NCBI GenBank assembly: GCA_004557565.1
Contig: SFGS01000034.1
Location: forward strand, 1-44,904
Length of the DNA: 44,904 bases
Reading direction: 5' to 3'
Origin: Bacteroidales bacterium
GTDB taxonomy: Bacteria > Bacteroidota > Bacteroidia > Bacteroidales > Muribaculaceae
Shown in pieces: positions 24,682 through 34,796 of the stretch; positions within the stretch are counted from its first letter, which is position 1; every line of letters begins with the position of its first letter. The position numbers were made by a program, and so were the translations under genes. A model generated the notes under the pieces. The model did not search any database and was not told the DNA's origin. It saw only the letters and a program-made list of their open reading frames with translations.

Positions 24682-24972
24682 ATGAACTTAATGATCATCC
24701 CAATCGTAACTGAAAAGGCCAACGCCATCAGTGAAAAGACCAATCGTTTTTCATTCAAAGTTTCTCCAGATGCCAACAAATACCAAATTAAAGACGCCGT
24801 AGAAAAGCTCTACGACGTTAAGGTTGTGGGTGTCAGCACAATGAATTACGAAGGCAAAAAGAAAATGCGCTATACAAAGCGTGGAATTCAACGCGGTAAG
24901 GTGGCAGCTTTCAAGAAGGCTGTTGTAACTCTTGCCGAAGGACAAACCATTGATTTCTATAGTAATATTTAA
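24682..24972 (+). CDS. rplW: Ribosomal protein uL23
   Basis: 96 residues, normal length. Lies at the tunnel exit, where trigger factor and SRP dock. Shows IVTEKANAISEKTNRFSF at the start and the typical loop KKMRYTKRGIQRG. Preceded by a strong Shine-Dalgarno sequence. Confidence 0.97.
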   Translation: MNLMIIPIVTEKANAISEKTNRFSFKVSPDANKYQIKDAVEKLYDVKVVGVSTMNYEGKKKMRYTKRGIQRGKVAAFKKAVVTLAEGQTIDFYSNI

Positions 24973-24980
24973 TAAAACAA

Positions 24981-25805
<825 letters not shown>

Positions 25806-25824
25806 TTTGATTAAAAGTTAAACT

Positions 25825-26094
25825 ATGAGTCGTTCATTAAAAAAAGGACCTTACATTAGTGTTAAGCTCGAAAAGAAGGTTGACGCTATGAATGAAAGCG
25901 GCAAGAAAAACGTGATTAAAACTTGGTCACGCGCTTCTATGATTGCTCCTGAATTCGTAGGCCACACTTTCGCCGTACACAATGGTAATAAGTTCATCCC
26001 TGTCTATGTCACTGAAAACATGGTAGGTCACAAGCTTGGCGAATTTGCTCCAACTCGTACTTTCCGTGGCCACAGCGGCAACAACAAGCGATAA
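25825..26094 (+). CDS. rpsS: Ribosomal protein uS19
   Basis: 89 residues. 30S head protein. Starts MSRSLKKGPYISVKL and has HNGNKFIPVYVTENMVGHKLGEF. Nothing unusual. Confidence 0.97.
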   Translation: MSRSLKKGPYISVKLEKKVDAMNESGKKNVIKTWSRASMIAPEFVGHTFAVHNGNKFIPVYVTENMVGHKLGEFAPTRTFRGHSGNNKR

Positions 26095-26140
26095 TAGACC
26101 CGGGAACCAATTCATTTAGAAAAAACAAGAATTAAATACA

Positions 26141-26551
26141 ATGGGTAAAAGAAAAAGATTATCAGCAGATAAAATTAAGGAAGCCAAGCGCGACCTTGCT
26201 TTCGCCAAGCTGAAAAATGTGCCAAGCTCACCACGCAAGATGCGTTTGGTGGCTGACATGGTGCGTGGCGTGGAAGTTTTCAAGGCTCTCGGTCTCCTTC
26301 ATTTCTCAAATAAGCAAGCTGCAGCAGACGTTGAGAAGCTTCTCAAGTCGGCCATTTCTAACTGGGAACAGAAGAATGACAAGAAAGCTGATAGCGGTGA
26401 GCTCTACATCAAGACCATCACAGTTGACTGTGCTCCTATGTTGAAGCGCCTCCGTCCAGCTCCTCAAGGCCGTGGCTACCGCATTCGCAAGCGTAGCAAC
26501 CACATCACCTTGACAGTAGATACAATTAACAATGACAAAAAAGACGCATAA
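26141..26551 (+). CDS. rplV: Ribosomal protein uL22
   Basis: 136 residues, about 25 longer than the E. coli protein because of an N-terminal extension rich in lysine (MGKRKRLSADKIKEAKRD). The tunnel loop is LKRLRPAPQGRGYRIRKRSN, the region altered in macrolide-resistant mutants of other bacteria. Confidence 0.96.
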   Translation: MGKRKRLSADKIKEAKRDLAFAKLKNVPSSPRKMRLVADMVRGVEVFKALGLLHFSNKQAAADVEKLLKSAISNWEQKNDKKADSGELYIKTITVDCAPMLKRLRPAPQGRGYRIRKRSNHITLTVDTINNDKKDA

Positions 26552-26557
26552 AGAATT

Positions 26558-27283
26558 ATGGGACAGAAAGTAAATCCAATTAGCAATCGTTTAGGTATCA
26601 TCCGCGGCTGGGACTCAAATTGGTTTGGTGGCAGCAACTATGGTGATACATTGGTTGAGGATAGCAAAATCCGCAAGTATCTTAACGTGCGTCTGGCTAA
26701 GGCAAGCGTATCTCGCATTGTCATCGAACGTACCCTCAAGCTGGTTACTATCACTATCTGCACTTCTCGCCCCGGTATCATCATCGGTAAGGGTGGTCAG
26801 GACGTTGACAAGCTGAAAGAGGAATTGAAGAAGCTCACCGACAAGGACGTGCAAATCAACATCTATGAAGTGAAGCGTCCAGAACTCGATGCGCATATCG
26901 TTGCGAACAACATCGCACACCAAATCGAAGGCAAGGTGGCTTACCGCCGTGCTGTGAAGATGGCTGTGGCTTCTACTATGCGTCTTGGTGCTGAAGGTAT
27001 CAAGGTGCTTGTAAGCGGACGTTTGAACGGTGCTGAAATGGCTCGCGCTGAAATGTTCAAGGAAGGCCGTACTCCACTCCACACTCTCCGTGCCGACATC
27101 GACTACGCTCTCGTTCCAGCCCTCACTAAGGTTGGTTTGATTGGTGTAAAGGTTTGGATCTGCCGTGGCGAAGTTTACGGCAAGAAGGATCTCGCTCCTA
27201 ACTTCACCAACAATGGCAACGAACGCCGTGGTGGCAATGGTGGCCGTCGTGGTGGTTTCCGCAACAAAAAGAACAATCGTTAA
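26558..27283 (+). CDS. rpsC: Ribosomal protein uS3
   Basis: 241 residues. mRNA-entry protein with the KH domain (GKGGQDVDKLKEEL, near residues 73-86) and C-terminal domain. The last ~25 residues are a Gly/Arg/Asn-rich tail (RRGGNGGRRGGF), usual in Bacteroidetes. Begins 6 bp after rplV. Confidence 0.97.
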   Translation: MGQKVNPISNRLGIIRGWDSNWFGGSNYGDTLVEDSKIRKYLNVRLAKASVSRIVIERTLKLVTITICTSRPGIIIGKGGQDVDKLKEELKKLTDKDVQINIYEVKRPELDAHIVANNIAHQIEGKVAYRRAVKMAVASTMRLGAEGIKVLVSGRLNGAEMARAEMFKEGRTPLHTLRADIDYALVPALTKVGLIGVKVWICRGEVYGKKDLAPNFTNNGNERRGGNGGRRGGFRNKKNNR

Positions 27284-27308
27284 ACTTGATTTTATCAACT
27301 GAACAACA

Positions 27309-27743
27309 ATGTTACAACAACCAAAAAGATTAAGATACAGAAGACCATCAGATGGTGGTACACGCAAATACTCTAAGCGTGGTACTCAGCTCAACTTCGG
27401 CTCTTTCGGTATTAAGGCACTTGACTCAAAGTGGATTACCGCTCGCCAAATTGAAGCTGCTCGTGTGGCTGTTACTCGCTACATGCAACGTCAAGGTCAG
27501 ATTTGGGTTCGCATTTTCCCTGACAAACCTTACACCCGCAAGCCAGCCGACGTGCGTATGGGTAAAGGTAAGGGTGATGTGGCCGGCTATGTTGCTCCTG
27601 TATTCCCAGGACGTATCCTTATTGAAGTAGAAGGCGTAAGCTATGATATTGCCAAGGAAGCACTTCGCTTGGCAGCTCAAAAGCTCCCTATTCCAACTAA
27701 GTTTGTGGTTCGCCGCGATTATGATCCAACTCAAACAGTGTAA
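27309..27743 (+). CDS. rplP: Ribosomal protein uL16
   Basis: 144 residues. 50S protein at the A-site tRNA/5S rRNA region. Shows MLQQPKRLRYRRPSDGG, FPDKPYTRKPADVRMGKGKG and the VVRRDYDP end. Confidence 0.97.
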   Translation: MLQQPKRLRYRRPSDGGTRKYSKRGTQLNFGSFGIKALDSKWITARQIEAARVAVTRYMQRQGQIWVRIFPDKPYTRKPADVRMGKGKGDVAGYVAPVFPGRILIEVEGVSYDIAKEALRLAAQKLPIPTKFVVRRDYDPTQTV

Positions 27744-27757
27744 TTTGATTGCAAGAC

Positions 27758-27958
27758 ATGAAAAAGGAAGATTACAAAGAATTGAACGATAAAGAACTCC
27801 TCGAACGTTTGGATGCAGCTGAGAAAGAGTATGTTCAAACAAAGATTCAGCATTCTATTTCTCCCCTCGACAATCCTGCAAAGATCACTGTCGACAGAAG
27901 AAATATCGCGCGTATGAAAACAGAAGTTCGCGCTCGCGAATTAAAAATTAACAAATAA
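27758..27958 (+). CDS. rpmC: Ribosomal protein uL29
   Basis: 66 residues starting at ATG 27758 (MKKEDYKELNDKELLERL). Two-helix tunnel-exit protein. A TTG nine bases upstream is in frame but ATG is the better start. Confidence 0.95.
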   Translation: MKKEDYKELNDKELLERLDAAEKEYVQTKIQHSISPLDNPAKITVDRRNIARMKTEVRARELKINK

Positions 27959-27970
27959 TCCCAAACTGAA

Positions 27971-28228
27971 ATGGAAAAAAGAAATTTAAGAAAAGAAAGA
28001 ATTGGGGTTGTTTCCAGCAACAAGGGTGACAAGACTATCACTGTGGACATCAAATGGAAGGAAAAACACCCAATCTATGGTAAGTTCGTTAACAAAACGA
28101 AGAAATACCACGCTCACGATGAAAAGAATGAGTGCCAAATTGGCGATAAGGTGCGTTTGATGGAAACTCGCCCTTTGAGCAAAACAAAGAGATGGAGATT
28201 AGTTGAAATCATCGAAAAAGCTAAGTAA
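27971..28228 (+). CDS. rpsQ: Ribosomal protein uS17
   Basis: 85 residues. Primary 16S rRNA-binding protein. Recognised by RKERIGVVSSNKGDKTI and the SKTKRWRLVEIIEKAK end. Confidence 0.96.
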   Translation: MEKRNLRKERIGVVSSNKGDKTITVDIKWKEKHPIYGKFVNKTKKYHAHDEKNECQIGDKVRLMETRPLSKTKRWRLVEIIEKAK

Positions 28229-28236
28229 TTTAAATT

Positions 28237-28602
28237 ATGATTCAGACAGAAAGTAGATTATCAGTAGCCGACAACAGTGGTGCTCGTGAAGTGCTCTGCA
28301 TTCGTGTGCTTGGTGGTACTGGTCGCCGTTACGCTTCAGTGGGCGACACCATCGTAGTCACTGTTAAGAGTGCTATTCCATCATCAGATGTAAAGAAAGG
28401 CACTGTATCACGTGCAGTAGTTGTGCGCACAAGCAAGGAAATCCGTCGTCAAGATGGTTCTTACATTCGCTTCGACGACAACGCATGTGTGTTGATCAAT
28501 AATTCAGGTGAGCTCCGTGGTACTCGTATCTTCGGCCCAGTGGCACGCGAATTGCGCGCTACCAACATGAAGATCGTTTCACTCGCTCCCGAAGTTCTTT
28601 AA
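28237..28602 (+). CDS. rplN: Ribosomal protein uL14
   Basis: 121 residues. Intersubunit-bridge protein. MIQTESRLSVADNSGAREV and RGTRIFGPVARELR are diagnostic. Starts 8 bp after rpsQ. Confidence 0.97.
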   Translation: MIQTESRLSVADNSGAREVLCIRVLGGTGRRYASVGDTIVVTVKSAIPSSDVKKGTVSRAVVVRTSKEIRRQDGSYIRFDDNACVLINNSGELRGTRIFGPVARELRATNMKIVSLAPEVL

Positions 28603-28627
28603 TAATTATCACAGTTTTTAATATTAA

Positions 28628-28945
28628 ATGGCTAAGTTACACATAAAGAAAGGCGATACAGTTAGCGTTCTCGCCGGCGACGACAAGGGTAAAACTGGTC
28701 GTGTCCTGAGCATCAAAGCTAAGGAAAACCGTGCAATCGTTGAAGGTATCAATATGGTATCAAAGAGTACCAAGCCAAGTGCAAAGCATCCTCAGGGAGG
28801 CATTATTAAGATGGAAGCCCCAATCCACTTGTCAAACCTCAACGTGGTAGATCCTAAGACTGGTAAGGCAACTCGTGTTGGTTTCAAGAAAGTAGAGGGC
28901 AAAACAGTACGTTATTCTAAAAAATCAGGAGAGGAAATTAAGTAA
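28628..28945 (+). CDS. rplX: Ribosomal protein uL24
   Basis: 105 residues with the KOW motif (KKGDTVSVLAGDDKGKTGRV, residues 7-26). Assembly initiator near the tunnel exit. Its TAA overlaps the rplE ATG by one base. Confidence 0.97.
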   Translation: MAKLHIKKGDTVSVLAGDDKGKTGRVLSIKAKENRAIVEGINMVSKSTKPSAKHPQGGIIKMEAPIHLSNLNVVDPKTGKATRVGFKKVEGKTVRYSKKSGEEIK

Positions 28946-29490
28946 TGGCTACAACCCTTAAGAAACAATATGACGAAAAAATTGCTCCAGCATTGATGAA
29001 GCAATTTAACTATAGCAGCCCAATGCAGATTCCAAAGCTCGTGAAGATTGTTCTTAACGAAGGTTTGGGCGATGCTACTCAGGACAAGAAGGTTATCGAG
29101 ACTGCTATCACTGAGTTGACCACTATCACCGGTCAAAAGGCTGTGCAGACTCTTTCAAAGAAGGACATCTCTAACTTCCGCGTTCGTAAGAAGATGCCTA
29201 TCGGTGCTCGCGTGACTTTGCGTCGTGACCGCATGTATGAATTCATGGAACGCTTCATCCGCATCGCGCTCCCACGTATCCGCGACTTCAAGGGTATCGC
29301 TGGTAAGCTCGACGGCCGTGGTAACTACACCGTAGGTATCACTGAGCAAATCATCTTCCCTGAAATCAACATCGACAACGTGAGCAAGATGCAAGGTATG
29401 AACATTACCTTCGTGACCACCGCTAAAACCGATGAAGAGGGTTATGCTCTTTTGAAAGAATTCGGTCTTCCTTTTAATAACGCTAAATAA
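28945..29490 (+). CDS. rplE: Ribosomal protein uL5
   Basis: 181 residues. 5S rRNA-binding protein of the central protuberance. Shows PKLVKIVLNEGLG, FRVRKKMPIGARVTLR and the EQIIFPEI motif. Translationally coupled to rplX. Confidence 0.97.
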   Translation: MATTLKKQYDEKIAPALMKQFNYSSPMQIPKLVKIVLNEGLGDATQDKKVIETAITELTTITGQKAVQTLSKKDISNFRVRKKMPIGARVTLRRDRMYEFMERFIRIALPRIRDFKGIAGKLDGRGNYTVGITEQIIFPEINIDNVSKMQGMNITFVTTAKTDEEGYALLKEFGLPFNNAK

Positions 29491-29505
29491 TTATTTCATA
29501 TAAGT

Positions 29506-29775
29506 ATGGCAAAAGAATCAATGAAAGCCCGTCAGGCTAAGAGAGAACGCCTCGTTGCCAAGTATGCTGCAAAGCGTGCTGCACTTAAGGCAGCTGGCGA
29601 TTACGAAGCTCTCCAGAAGCTGCCACACAACGCTTCACCCGTACGTCTCCACAACATCTGCAAGATGAGTGGTCGTCCAAAGGGCTATATGCGTCAGTTC
29701 GGTATCTCTCGTATCGACTTCCGTGAAATGGCTTCTGCTGGCTTGATTCCAGGCGTTAAGAAAGCAAGCTGGTAA
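29506..29775 (+). CDS. rpsN: Ribosomal protein uS14, zinc-free type
   Basis: 89 residues. 30S head protein. The CxxC...CxxC zinc ribbon of the zinc-binding form is absent; the region reads RLHNICKMSGRPKGYMRQFG with a single cysteine. This is the C-minus form, which does not need zinc. Confidence 0.96.
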   Translation: MAKESMKARQAKRERLVAKYAAKRAALKAAGDYEALQKLPHNASPVRLHNICKMSGRPKGYMRQFGISRIDFREMASAGLIPGVKKASW

Positions 29776-29858
29776 TCACTTAAAACCGCAATAAACAAAA
29801 AATTAGTATTAAATATTGTTCGGGAATTTATCCGAATCAATTTAAAACATTTTTTAAA

Positions 29859-30260
29859 ATGACTGATCCAATAGCAGATTATTTAACCAGATTGAGGAAT
29901 GCGATCAAGGCACAACACCGTGTCGTTGAAATCCCTTCTTCAAAGTTGAAAAAAGAGATCACTAAGATTCTCTTCAATCAGGGTTACATCCTCAACTACA
30001 AATTCGTGGAAACTGAGGATTCACCTATCGGTACTATCAAAATTGCGCTCAAGTACGACGCTGTCGATCACGTGAACGCTATTAAGTGCCTCACTCGCGT
30101 GTCACGTCCAGGTTTGCGTCAGTACACTGGCTACAAAGACATGCCAAGAGTTTTGAACGGTTTAGGCATCGCCATTCTCTCTACTTCTAAGGGTGTAATG
30201 ACCAACAAGGAAGCTAAAGAGCAAAAGATTGGTGGTGAAGTATTGTGTTACGTTTATTAA
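29859..30260 (+). CDS. rpsH: Ribosomal protein uS8
   Basis: 133 residues. 16S rRNA-binding protein and, in E. coli, the spc-operon repressor. MTDPIADYLTRLRNAIKA and the C-terminal EQKIGGEVLCYVY are typical. The 83 bp gap before it has a small hairpin (TTCGG/CCGAA, 29819-29836) that might be a control site. Confidence 0.97.
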   Translation: MTDPIADYLTRLRNAIKAQHRVVEIPSSKLKKEITKILFNQGYILNYKFVETEDSPIGTIKIALKYDAVDHVNAIKCLTRVSRPGLRQYTGYKDMPRVLNGLGIAILSTSKGVMTNKEAKEQKIGGEVLCYVY

Positions 30261-30266
30261 TGTTAT

Positions 30267-30273
30267 AGGAGGT
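30267..30273 (+). promoter_or_regulatory. Strong Shine-Dalgarno sequence before rplF
   Basis: AGGAGGT lies eight bases before the rplF ATG at 30282. It is one of only two clear Shine-Dalgarno sequences noticed in the ribosomal run. Confidence 0.8.
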
Positions 30274-30281
30274 ATTAAATT

Positions 30282-30836
30282 ATGTCAAGAATAGGAAAAT
30301 TGCCAATTCAGTTACCTGCCGGCGTAACAGTAGATTTGAAAGACAACGTTTGCACAGTTAAGGGCCCTAAGGGCGAGCTTACCCAAACCATCAACCCATT
30401 GATCGGCGTAGCCGTTGAAGATGGCGTGGTTACAGTTAGCCGTCCAGATGATTCAAAGGAATCACGTGCTCAACACGGTCTGTATCGTGCACTCATTCAT
30501 AACATGGTAGTTGGCGTAAGCACCGGCTTCAAGAAAGAGCTTGAGATTGTCGGTGTCGGTTACAAGGCCGAGTCCAAGGGTCAAGTTCTTCAACTCACTC
30601 TCGGTTTCTCTCACGCAATTTATTTGCAACTCCCTGCAGAAGTTAAGGTAGAAGCAAAGAGTGAACGTAATAAGAACCCTCTTATCACTCTCGAATCTGC
30701 CGACAAGCAGCTTCTTGGTCAGATTTGCGCAAAGATTCGTTCATTCCGCAAGCCTGAACCTTACAAGGGCAAGGGTATTAAGTTCGTTGGCGAAGTTATT
30801 CGTCGCAAGTCTGGTAAAACGGCAGCCGCCAAATAA
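30282..30836 (+). CDS. rplF: Ribosomal protein uL6
   Basis: 184 residues with the duplicated L6 fold. Binds near the sarcin-ricin loop. The end has PEPYKGKGIKFVGEVIRRK, the family signature. Preceded by a strong Shine-Dalgarno sequence. Confidence 0.97.
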   Translation: MSRIGKLPIQLPAGVTVDLKDNVCTVKGPKGELTQTINPLIGVAVEDGVVTVSRPDDSKESRAQHGLYRALIHNMVVGVSTGFKKELEIVGVGYKAESKGQVLQLTLGFSHAIYLQLPAEVKVEAKSERNKNPLITLESADKQLLGQICAKIRSFRKPEPYKGKGIKFVGEVIRRKSGKTAAAK

Positions 30837-30851
30837 TAATTGATTACAGTT

Positions 30852-31193
30852 ATGATATCTAAAATTCAAAGAAGAAATAAAATCAAAGCACGTATTCGTG
30901 GTAAAATCAGCGGCACCGCTGCACGTCCACGTTTGTGTGTGTTCCGTAGCAACAAGCAGATTTACGCTCAAGTGATCGACGACGTTGCTGCTAATACAGT
31001 TGTTTCTGCTTCTTCAAAGGGAATCACTGAAGGAACTAAATCTGAAATCGCTGCCAAGGTTGGTGAAGCTGTGGCTAAGAAGGCCATTGAAAAAGGTATT
31101 GAAACAGTAGTTTTCGACCGTAACGGTTTCCTCTTCCATGGTAGAATCAAATCACTGGCCGACGGCGCTCGCAAAGGCGGACTTAAATTTTAA
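30852..31193 (+). CDS. rplR: Ribosomal protein uL18
   Basis: 113 residues from ATG 30852 (MISKIQRRNKIKARIRGKIS). 5S rRNA-binding protein. A TTG at 30840 is in frame but adds only four residues. Ends FHGRIKSLADGARKGGLKF. Confidence 0.96.
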   Translation: MISKIQRRNKIKARIRGKISGTAARPRLCVFRSNKQIYAQVIDDVAANTVVSASSKGITEGTKSEIAAKVGEAVAKKAIEKGIETVVFDRNGFLFHGRIKSLADGARKGGLKF

Positions 31194-31198
31194 AAAAC

Positions 31199-31717
31199 AT
31201 GGTAAAGAAAAATAATCGAGTTAAAGTAACTAGCGATATTGAGTTGAAAGATCGCCTCGTGGCCATCAACCGTACCACCAAGGTTACCAAGGGTGGTCGT
31301 ACTTTCACTTTCGCTGCTATCGTTGTAGTAGGTGATGGCAATGGCGTGATTGGTTATGGTCTCGGTAAGGCTAATGAAGTTACCACTGCTATTGCTAAGG
31401 GCGTGGAAGTGGCTAAGAAAAACCTCATCAAGGTTCCTGTACACAAGGGCACAATTCCTCACGAACAAGTTGCAAAGTTCGGTGGCAGCCGCATTATCAT
31501 GAAGCCAGCTACTCCTGGTACCGGTGTTAAGGCCGGTGGTGCGATGCGTGCAGTGCTTGAAAGCATCGGTATCACTGATGTGATTTGTAAGTCTAAGGGT
31601 TCGTCTAACCCTCACAACCTTGTGAAGGCTACAATCGCTGCTCTTAGCGAAATGCGTTCACCAATGGAAATCGCTCACTATCGTGGCGTAACTTTGGACA
31701 AAGTGTTTAACGGTTAA
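31199..31717 (+). CDS. rpsE: Ribosomal protein uS5
   Basis: 172 residues. 30S protein with roles in accuracy and mRNA helicase activity. Has the double-stranded RNA-binding domain (TFTFAAIVVVGDGNGVIGYG) and the GTGVKAGGAMRAVLE loop. Confidence 0.97.
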   Translation: MVKKNNRVKVTSDIELKDRLVAINRTTKVTKGGRTFTFAAIVVVGDGNGVIGYGLGKANEVTTAIAKGVEVAKKNLIKVPVHKGTIPHEQVAKFGGSRIIMKPATPGTGVKAGGAMRAVLESIGITDVICKSKGSSNPHNLVKATIAALSEMRSPMEIAHYRGVTLDKVFNG

Positions 31718-31734
31718 TTCTTAGGTACATCGAT

Positions 31735-31914
31735 ATGGCTAAAATTTTGATTAAGCAAGTGAAGAGCAGAATCAATCGTCCTGCTCGTCAAAAAAAGACC
31801 CTCGATGCACTGGGTCTTAAAAAATTGAATCAAGTCGTTGAGAAGGAAGCTACTCCTCAAGTCTTGGGTATGGTTAACACTGTTCGTCATTTGGTAGAAG
31901 TTACGAACGCTTAA
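31735..31914 (+). CDS. rpmD: Ribosomal protein uL30
   Basis: A 59-residue ORF read directly from the sequence. It begins MAKILIKQVKSRINRPARQK and continues with KKTLDALGLKK and GMVNTVRHLVEV, the classic L30 pattern. It fills the expected place between rpsE and rplO, 17 bp from each. Confidence 0.96.
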   Translation: MAKILIKQVKSRINRPARQKKTLDALGLKKLNQVVEKEATPQVLGMVNTVRHLVEVTNA

Positions 31915-31930
31915 AACATTAATAGCAATT

Positions 31931-32377
31931 ATGGAATTAAGTAATTTACAACCCGCTGTAGGTTCAAATAAGAAAAAACGTCGTATTGGCCGCGGTCCTG
32001 GTTCAGGCAAGGGTGGTACTTCTACCCGTGGTCACAAGGGCGCTAAGTCACGTTCAGGTTATTCACAAAAGGTTGGTTTCGAAGGTGGTCAGATGCCACT
32101 CCAACGCCGTGTTCCTAAATTCGGTTTCAAGAACATCAACCGTGTTGAATACAAGGCAGTAAATGTTTCTACTCTTGAAGAACTTGCAAACGCAAAGAAT
32201 CTTGAAAAGATTACAGTAGCCGACCTCATGGCAGCTGGTCTTGTTCGCAAGAACCAACTCGTGAAAGTGCTCGCTAACGGTACTCTCACCAAGAAACTCG
32301 ATGTAGAAGCAAATGCTTTCTCAAAGAAGGCTGAAGAAGTAATCGCTGCAGCCGGAGGTACAACTGCAAAAGTATAA
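31931..32377 (+). CDS. rplO: Ribosomal protein uL15
   Basis: 148 residues. Late-assembly 50S protein. The Gly/Arg/Lys-rich N-terminal half has RRIGRGPGSGKGGTSTRGHK and FEGGQMPLQRRVPKFGF. secY starts 5 bp later. Confidence 0.97.
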   Translation: MELSNLQPAVGSNKKKRRIGRGPGSGKGGTSTRGHKGAKSRSGYSQKVGFEGGQMPLQRRVPKFGFKNINRVEYKAVNVSTLEELANAKNLEKITVADLMAAGLVRKNQLVKVLANGTLTKKLDVEANAFSKKAEEVIAAAGGTTAKV

Positions 32378-32382
32378 AACTG

Positions 32383-33717
32383 ATGAAACTCATTCAAACA
32401 TTAAAAAACATCTGGAAGATTGAAGAGCTTAGAAAGCGCATTACAATCACATTCCTTTTCGTGCTTGTGTATCGATTTGGATGTCATGTTGTGCTTCCTG
32501 GTCTCGACCCTACTGCGCTTCAAAGAATGCGTGAGTTCACTCAACAGAGTGGTCTGATGCAGCTTATCGATATGTTCAGTGGTGGTGCATTCTCCCAGGC
32601 GTCTGTTTTTGCCTTGGGTATTATGCCCTACATCACCGCGTCAATTGTGATTCAATTGCTTGGCATGGTATTGCCAAGTTTCCAAAAGATGCAGCGTGAA
32701 GGCGAAAGCGGCAGAATGAAGCTTAACCAATACACACGTTATCTTACCGTGTTTATTCTTGCGGTGCAAGCTCCAGCATATCTGCTCAACCTCAACCACC
32801 AAGTGAATGGTATTCTCGCATTCGGCTTGTTCGACATCATTTATCTCACCATTGTGCTTACTGCTGGCTCAATGTTCATCATGTGGCTCGGTGAGAAGAT
32901 CACTGATAAGGGTATTGGTAATGGTATTTCAATGATCATCCTCGTTGGTATCATCGCTCGTTTCCCATCTGCTTTCGCAGAAGAGTTTACCAGCCGCTTA
33001 ACCACTGCTCAAGGTGGTCTTGTGATGTTCTTGGTTGAAATTATCCTTTTATTCGCTGTTACTGCTGGTGCAGTGATGCTCACCCAAGGTACTCGCAAGG
33101 TGCCCGTGCAATATGCAAAGCGCATCATTGGTAACCGTCAGTACGGTGGAGCACGTCAGTACATTCCATTGAAAGTTAATGCCGCTAATGTGATGCCTAT
33201 CATCTTCGCTCAGGCTTTGATGTTTATTCCTATCACACTTGCAGGCTTCAGCACCAGCCAGAACGAAGACGGCTTCATGGCTTCATTCGCTCGCACTTTC
33301 AGTGATATGAATGGTTTCTGGTACAACCTTGTATATTTCTTGATGATTGTCGCATTCACATACTTCTATACTGCAATCACAGTTCGCCCAACTCAGATGG
33401 CGGAAGATATGAAGAAGAACAGCGGCTTCATTCCAGGTATCAAGCCTGGCAAGAAGACTGCTGAATACATCGACTCAATTATGTCACGCATCACCCTCCC
33501 AGGTTCTATCTTCTTGGGTATCGTGGCAATCATGCCAGCATTTGCTCGCTTGTTCGGTGTAAACCAGAATTTCGCTCAGTTCTTCGGTGGCACTTCATTG
33601 CTCATTACAGTAGGTGTTGTACTCGATACATTACAACAAGTTGAGACTCACTTGATGATGCACCATTACGACGGCTTGATGAAGTCGGGCAAAGTCAAGG
33701 GACGCACTCAAGGTTAA
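32383..33717 (+). CDS. secY: Protein translocase subunit SecY
   Basis: 444-residue integral membrane protein, the channel of the Sec translocon. Ten hydrophobic segments can be counted. Typical stretches are IMPYITASIVIQLLG (near residue 85), GIGNGISMIILVGI (near 180) and FIPGIKPGKKTAEYI (near 350, cytosolic loop that contacts SecA and the ribosome). Placed after rplO as in most bacteria. Confidence 0.98.
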   Translation: MKLIQTLKNIWKIEELRKRITITFLFVLVYRFGCHVVLPGLDPTALQRMREFTQQSGLMQLIDMFSGGAFSQASVFALGIMPYITASIVIQLLGMVLPSFQKMQREGESGRMKLNQYTRYLTVFILAVQAPAYLLNLNHQVNGILAFGLFDIIYLTIVLTAGSMFIMWLGEKITDKGIGNGISMIILVGIIARFPSAFAEEFTSRLTTAQGGLVMFLVEIILLFAVTAGAVMLTQGTRKVPVQYAKRIIGNRQYGGARQYIPLKVNAANVMPIIFAQALMFIPITLAGFSTSQNEDGFMASFARTFSDMNGFWYNLVYFLMIVAFTYFYTAITVRPTQMAEDMKKNSGFIPGIKPGKKTAEYIDSIMSRITLPGSIFLGIVAIMPAFARLFGVNQNFAQFFGGTSLLITVGVVLDTLQQVETHLMMHHYDGLMKSGKVKGRTQG

Positions 33718-33747
33718 ATCGACGGATAGTTTAGTCAGATATTAAAG

Positions 33748-34533
33748 ATGATTTATCTTAAAACTGATGAAGAAATAGAGCTTCTGCGCGAAGCTAATCT
33801 CGTGGTGGCACGCACACTTGGCGAAATGGCCAAGTGGGTGGCCCCGGGGATTACCACTCGCAAGCTCGACCAAATAGCCGAGGAATATATTCGCTCACAA
33901 GGCTGTGTTCCGGGTTTCCTTGGTCTGTATGGATATCCTGCTACGCTCTGCATTTCGGTCAACGAAATTGTGGTTCATGGCATTCCTTCAACCTACGCAC
34001 TTCAGGAAGGCGACATCGTGTCGATCGACTGTGGTGCCGTGACCAAAGAGGGTTTCAATGGCGATTCCACTTACACATTCTGTGTAGGCGAGGTTGCAGA
34101 AGATGTGAAAGCACTTTTGCGTACCACTAAAGAGTCGCTCTACGAGGGTATCAAGGCTGCAGTTCCTGGAAATCGCATCGGCGACATCGGTCACACCATT
34201 CAAGACTACTGCGAAAAGCGTGGTTACAGCGTGGTGAGAGAGATGTGTGGTCATGGCGTGGGACGTAAGCTCCACGAAGACCCTGAAGTTCCAAACTTTG
34301 GACGCCGTGGCACTGGTCCACTCATTAAAAATGGTATGTGCATTGCTATAGAGCCAATGATTAATCAGGGAAGCAAGAACATAGTTATTGAAAGAGATGG
34401 CTGGACCACCCGCACTAAAGACAGGAAGCCTTCTGCTCATTATGAGCACTCAATCGCTATTCATAATGGCAAGCCCGACATCTTGTCGTCGTTTGATTAT
34501 GTCAAGGAGGTGCTTGGCGAACGCTTTATTTAA
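33748..34533 (+). CDS. map: Type I methionine aminopeptidase
   Basis: 261 residues. Removes the initiator methionine. The five metal ligands are visible: Asp in DCGAVTKEGFNGDSTYTF (two), His in GHGVGRKLHEDP, Glu in CIAIEPM and Glu in HYEHSIAI. The substrate-binding HGIPS is near residue 76. Conserved location between secY and infA. Confidence 0.97.
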   Translation: MIYLKTDEEIELLREANLVVARTLGEMAKWVAPGITTRKLDQIAEEYIRSQGCVPGFLGLYGYPATLCISVNEIVVHGIPSTYALQEGDIVSIDCGAVTKEGFNGDSTYTFCVGEVAEDVKALLRTTKESLYEGIKAAVPGNRIGDIGHTIQDYCEKRGYSVVREMCGHGVGRKLHEDPEVPNFGRRGTGPLIKNGMCIAIEPMINQGSKNIVIERDGWTTRTKDRKPSAHYEHSIAIHNGKPDILSSFDYVKEVLGERFI

Positions 34534-34562
34534 TTCATCAATATACTAATTTAAATTACAAT

Positions 34563-34781
34563 ATGGCCAAACAGACCGCTATTGAAATCGATGGAACAAT
34601 CGTAGAGGCATTGTCGAATGCAATGTTCCGCGTTGAATTGGAAAACGGACACCAAATCACTGCCCACATTTCCGGTAAGATGCGTATGCACTACATCAAA
34701 ATCCTCCCTGGCGATAAAGTGAAAGTAGAAATGTCGCCATACGATCTTTCCAAAGGTAGAATTTCTTTTAGATACAAATAA
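34563..34781 (+). CDS. infA: Translation initiation factor IF-1
   Basis: 72 residues, exactly the family length. An S1/OB-fold protein that occupies the A site during initiation. Shows IEIDGTIVEALSNAMFRVEL and the KGRISFRYK end. Confidence 0.97.
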   Translation: MAKQTAIEIDGTIVEALSNAMFRVELENGHQITAHISGKMRMHYIKILPGDKVKVEMSPYDLSKGRISFRYK

Positions 34782-34796
34782 AAAACAATTACTATA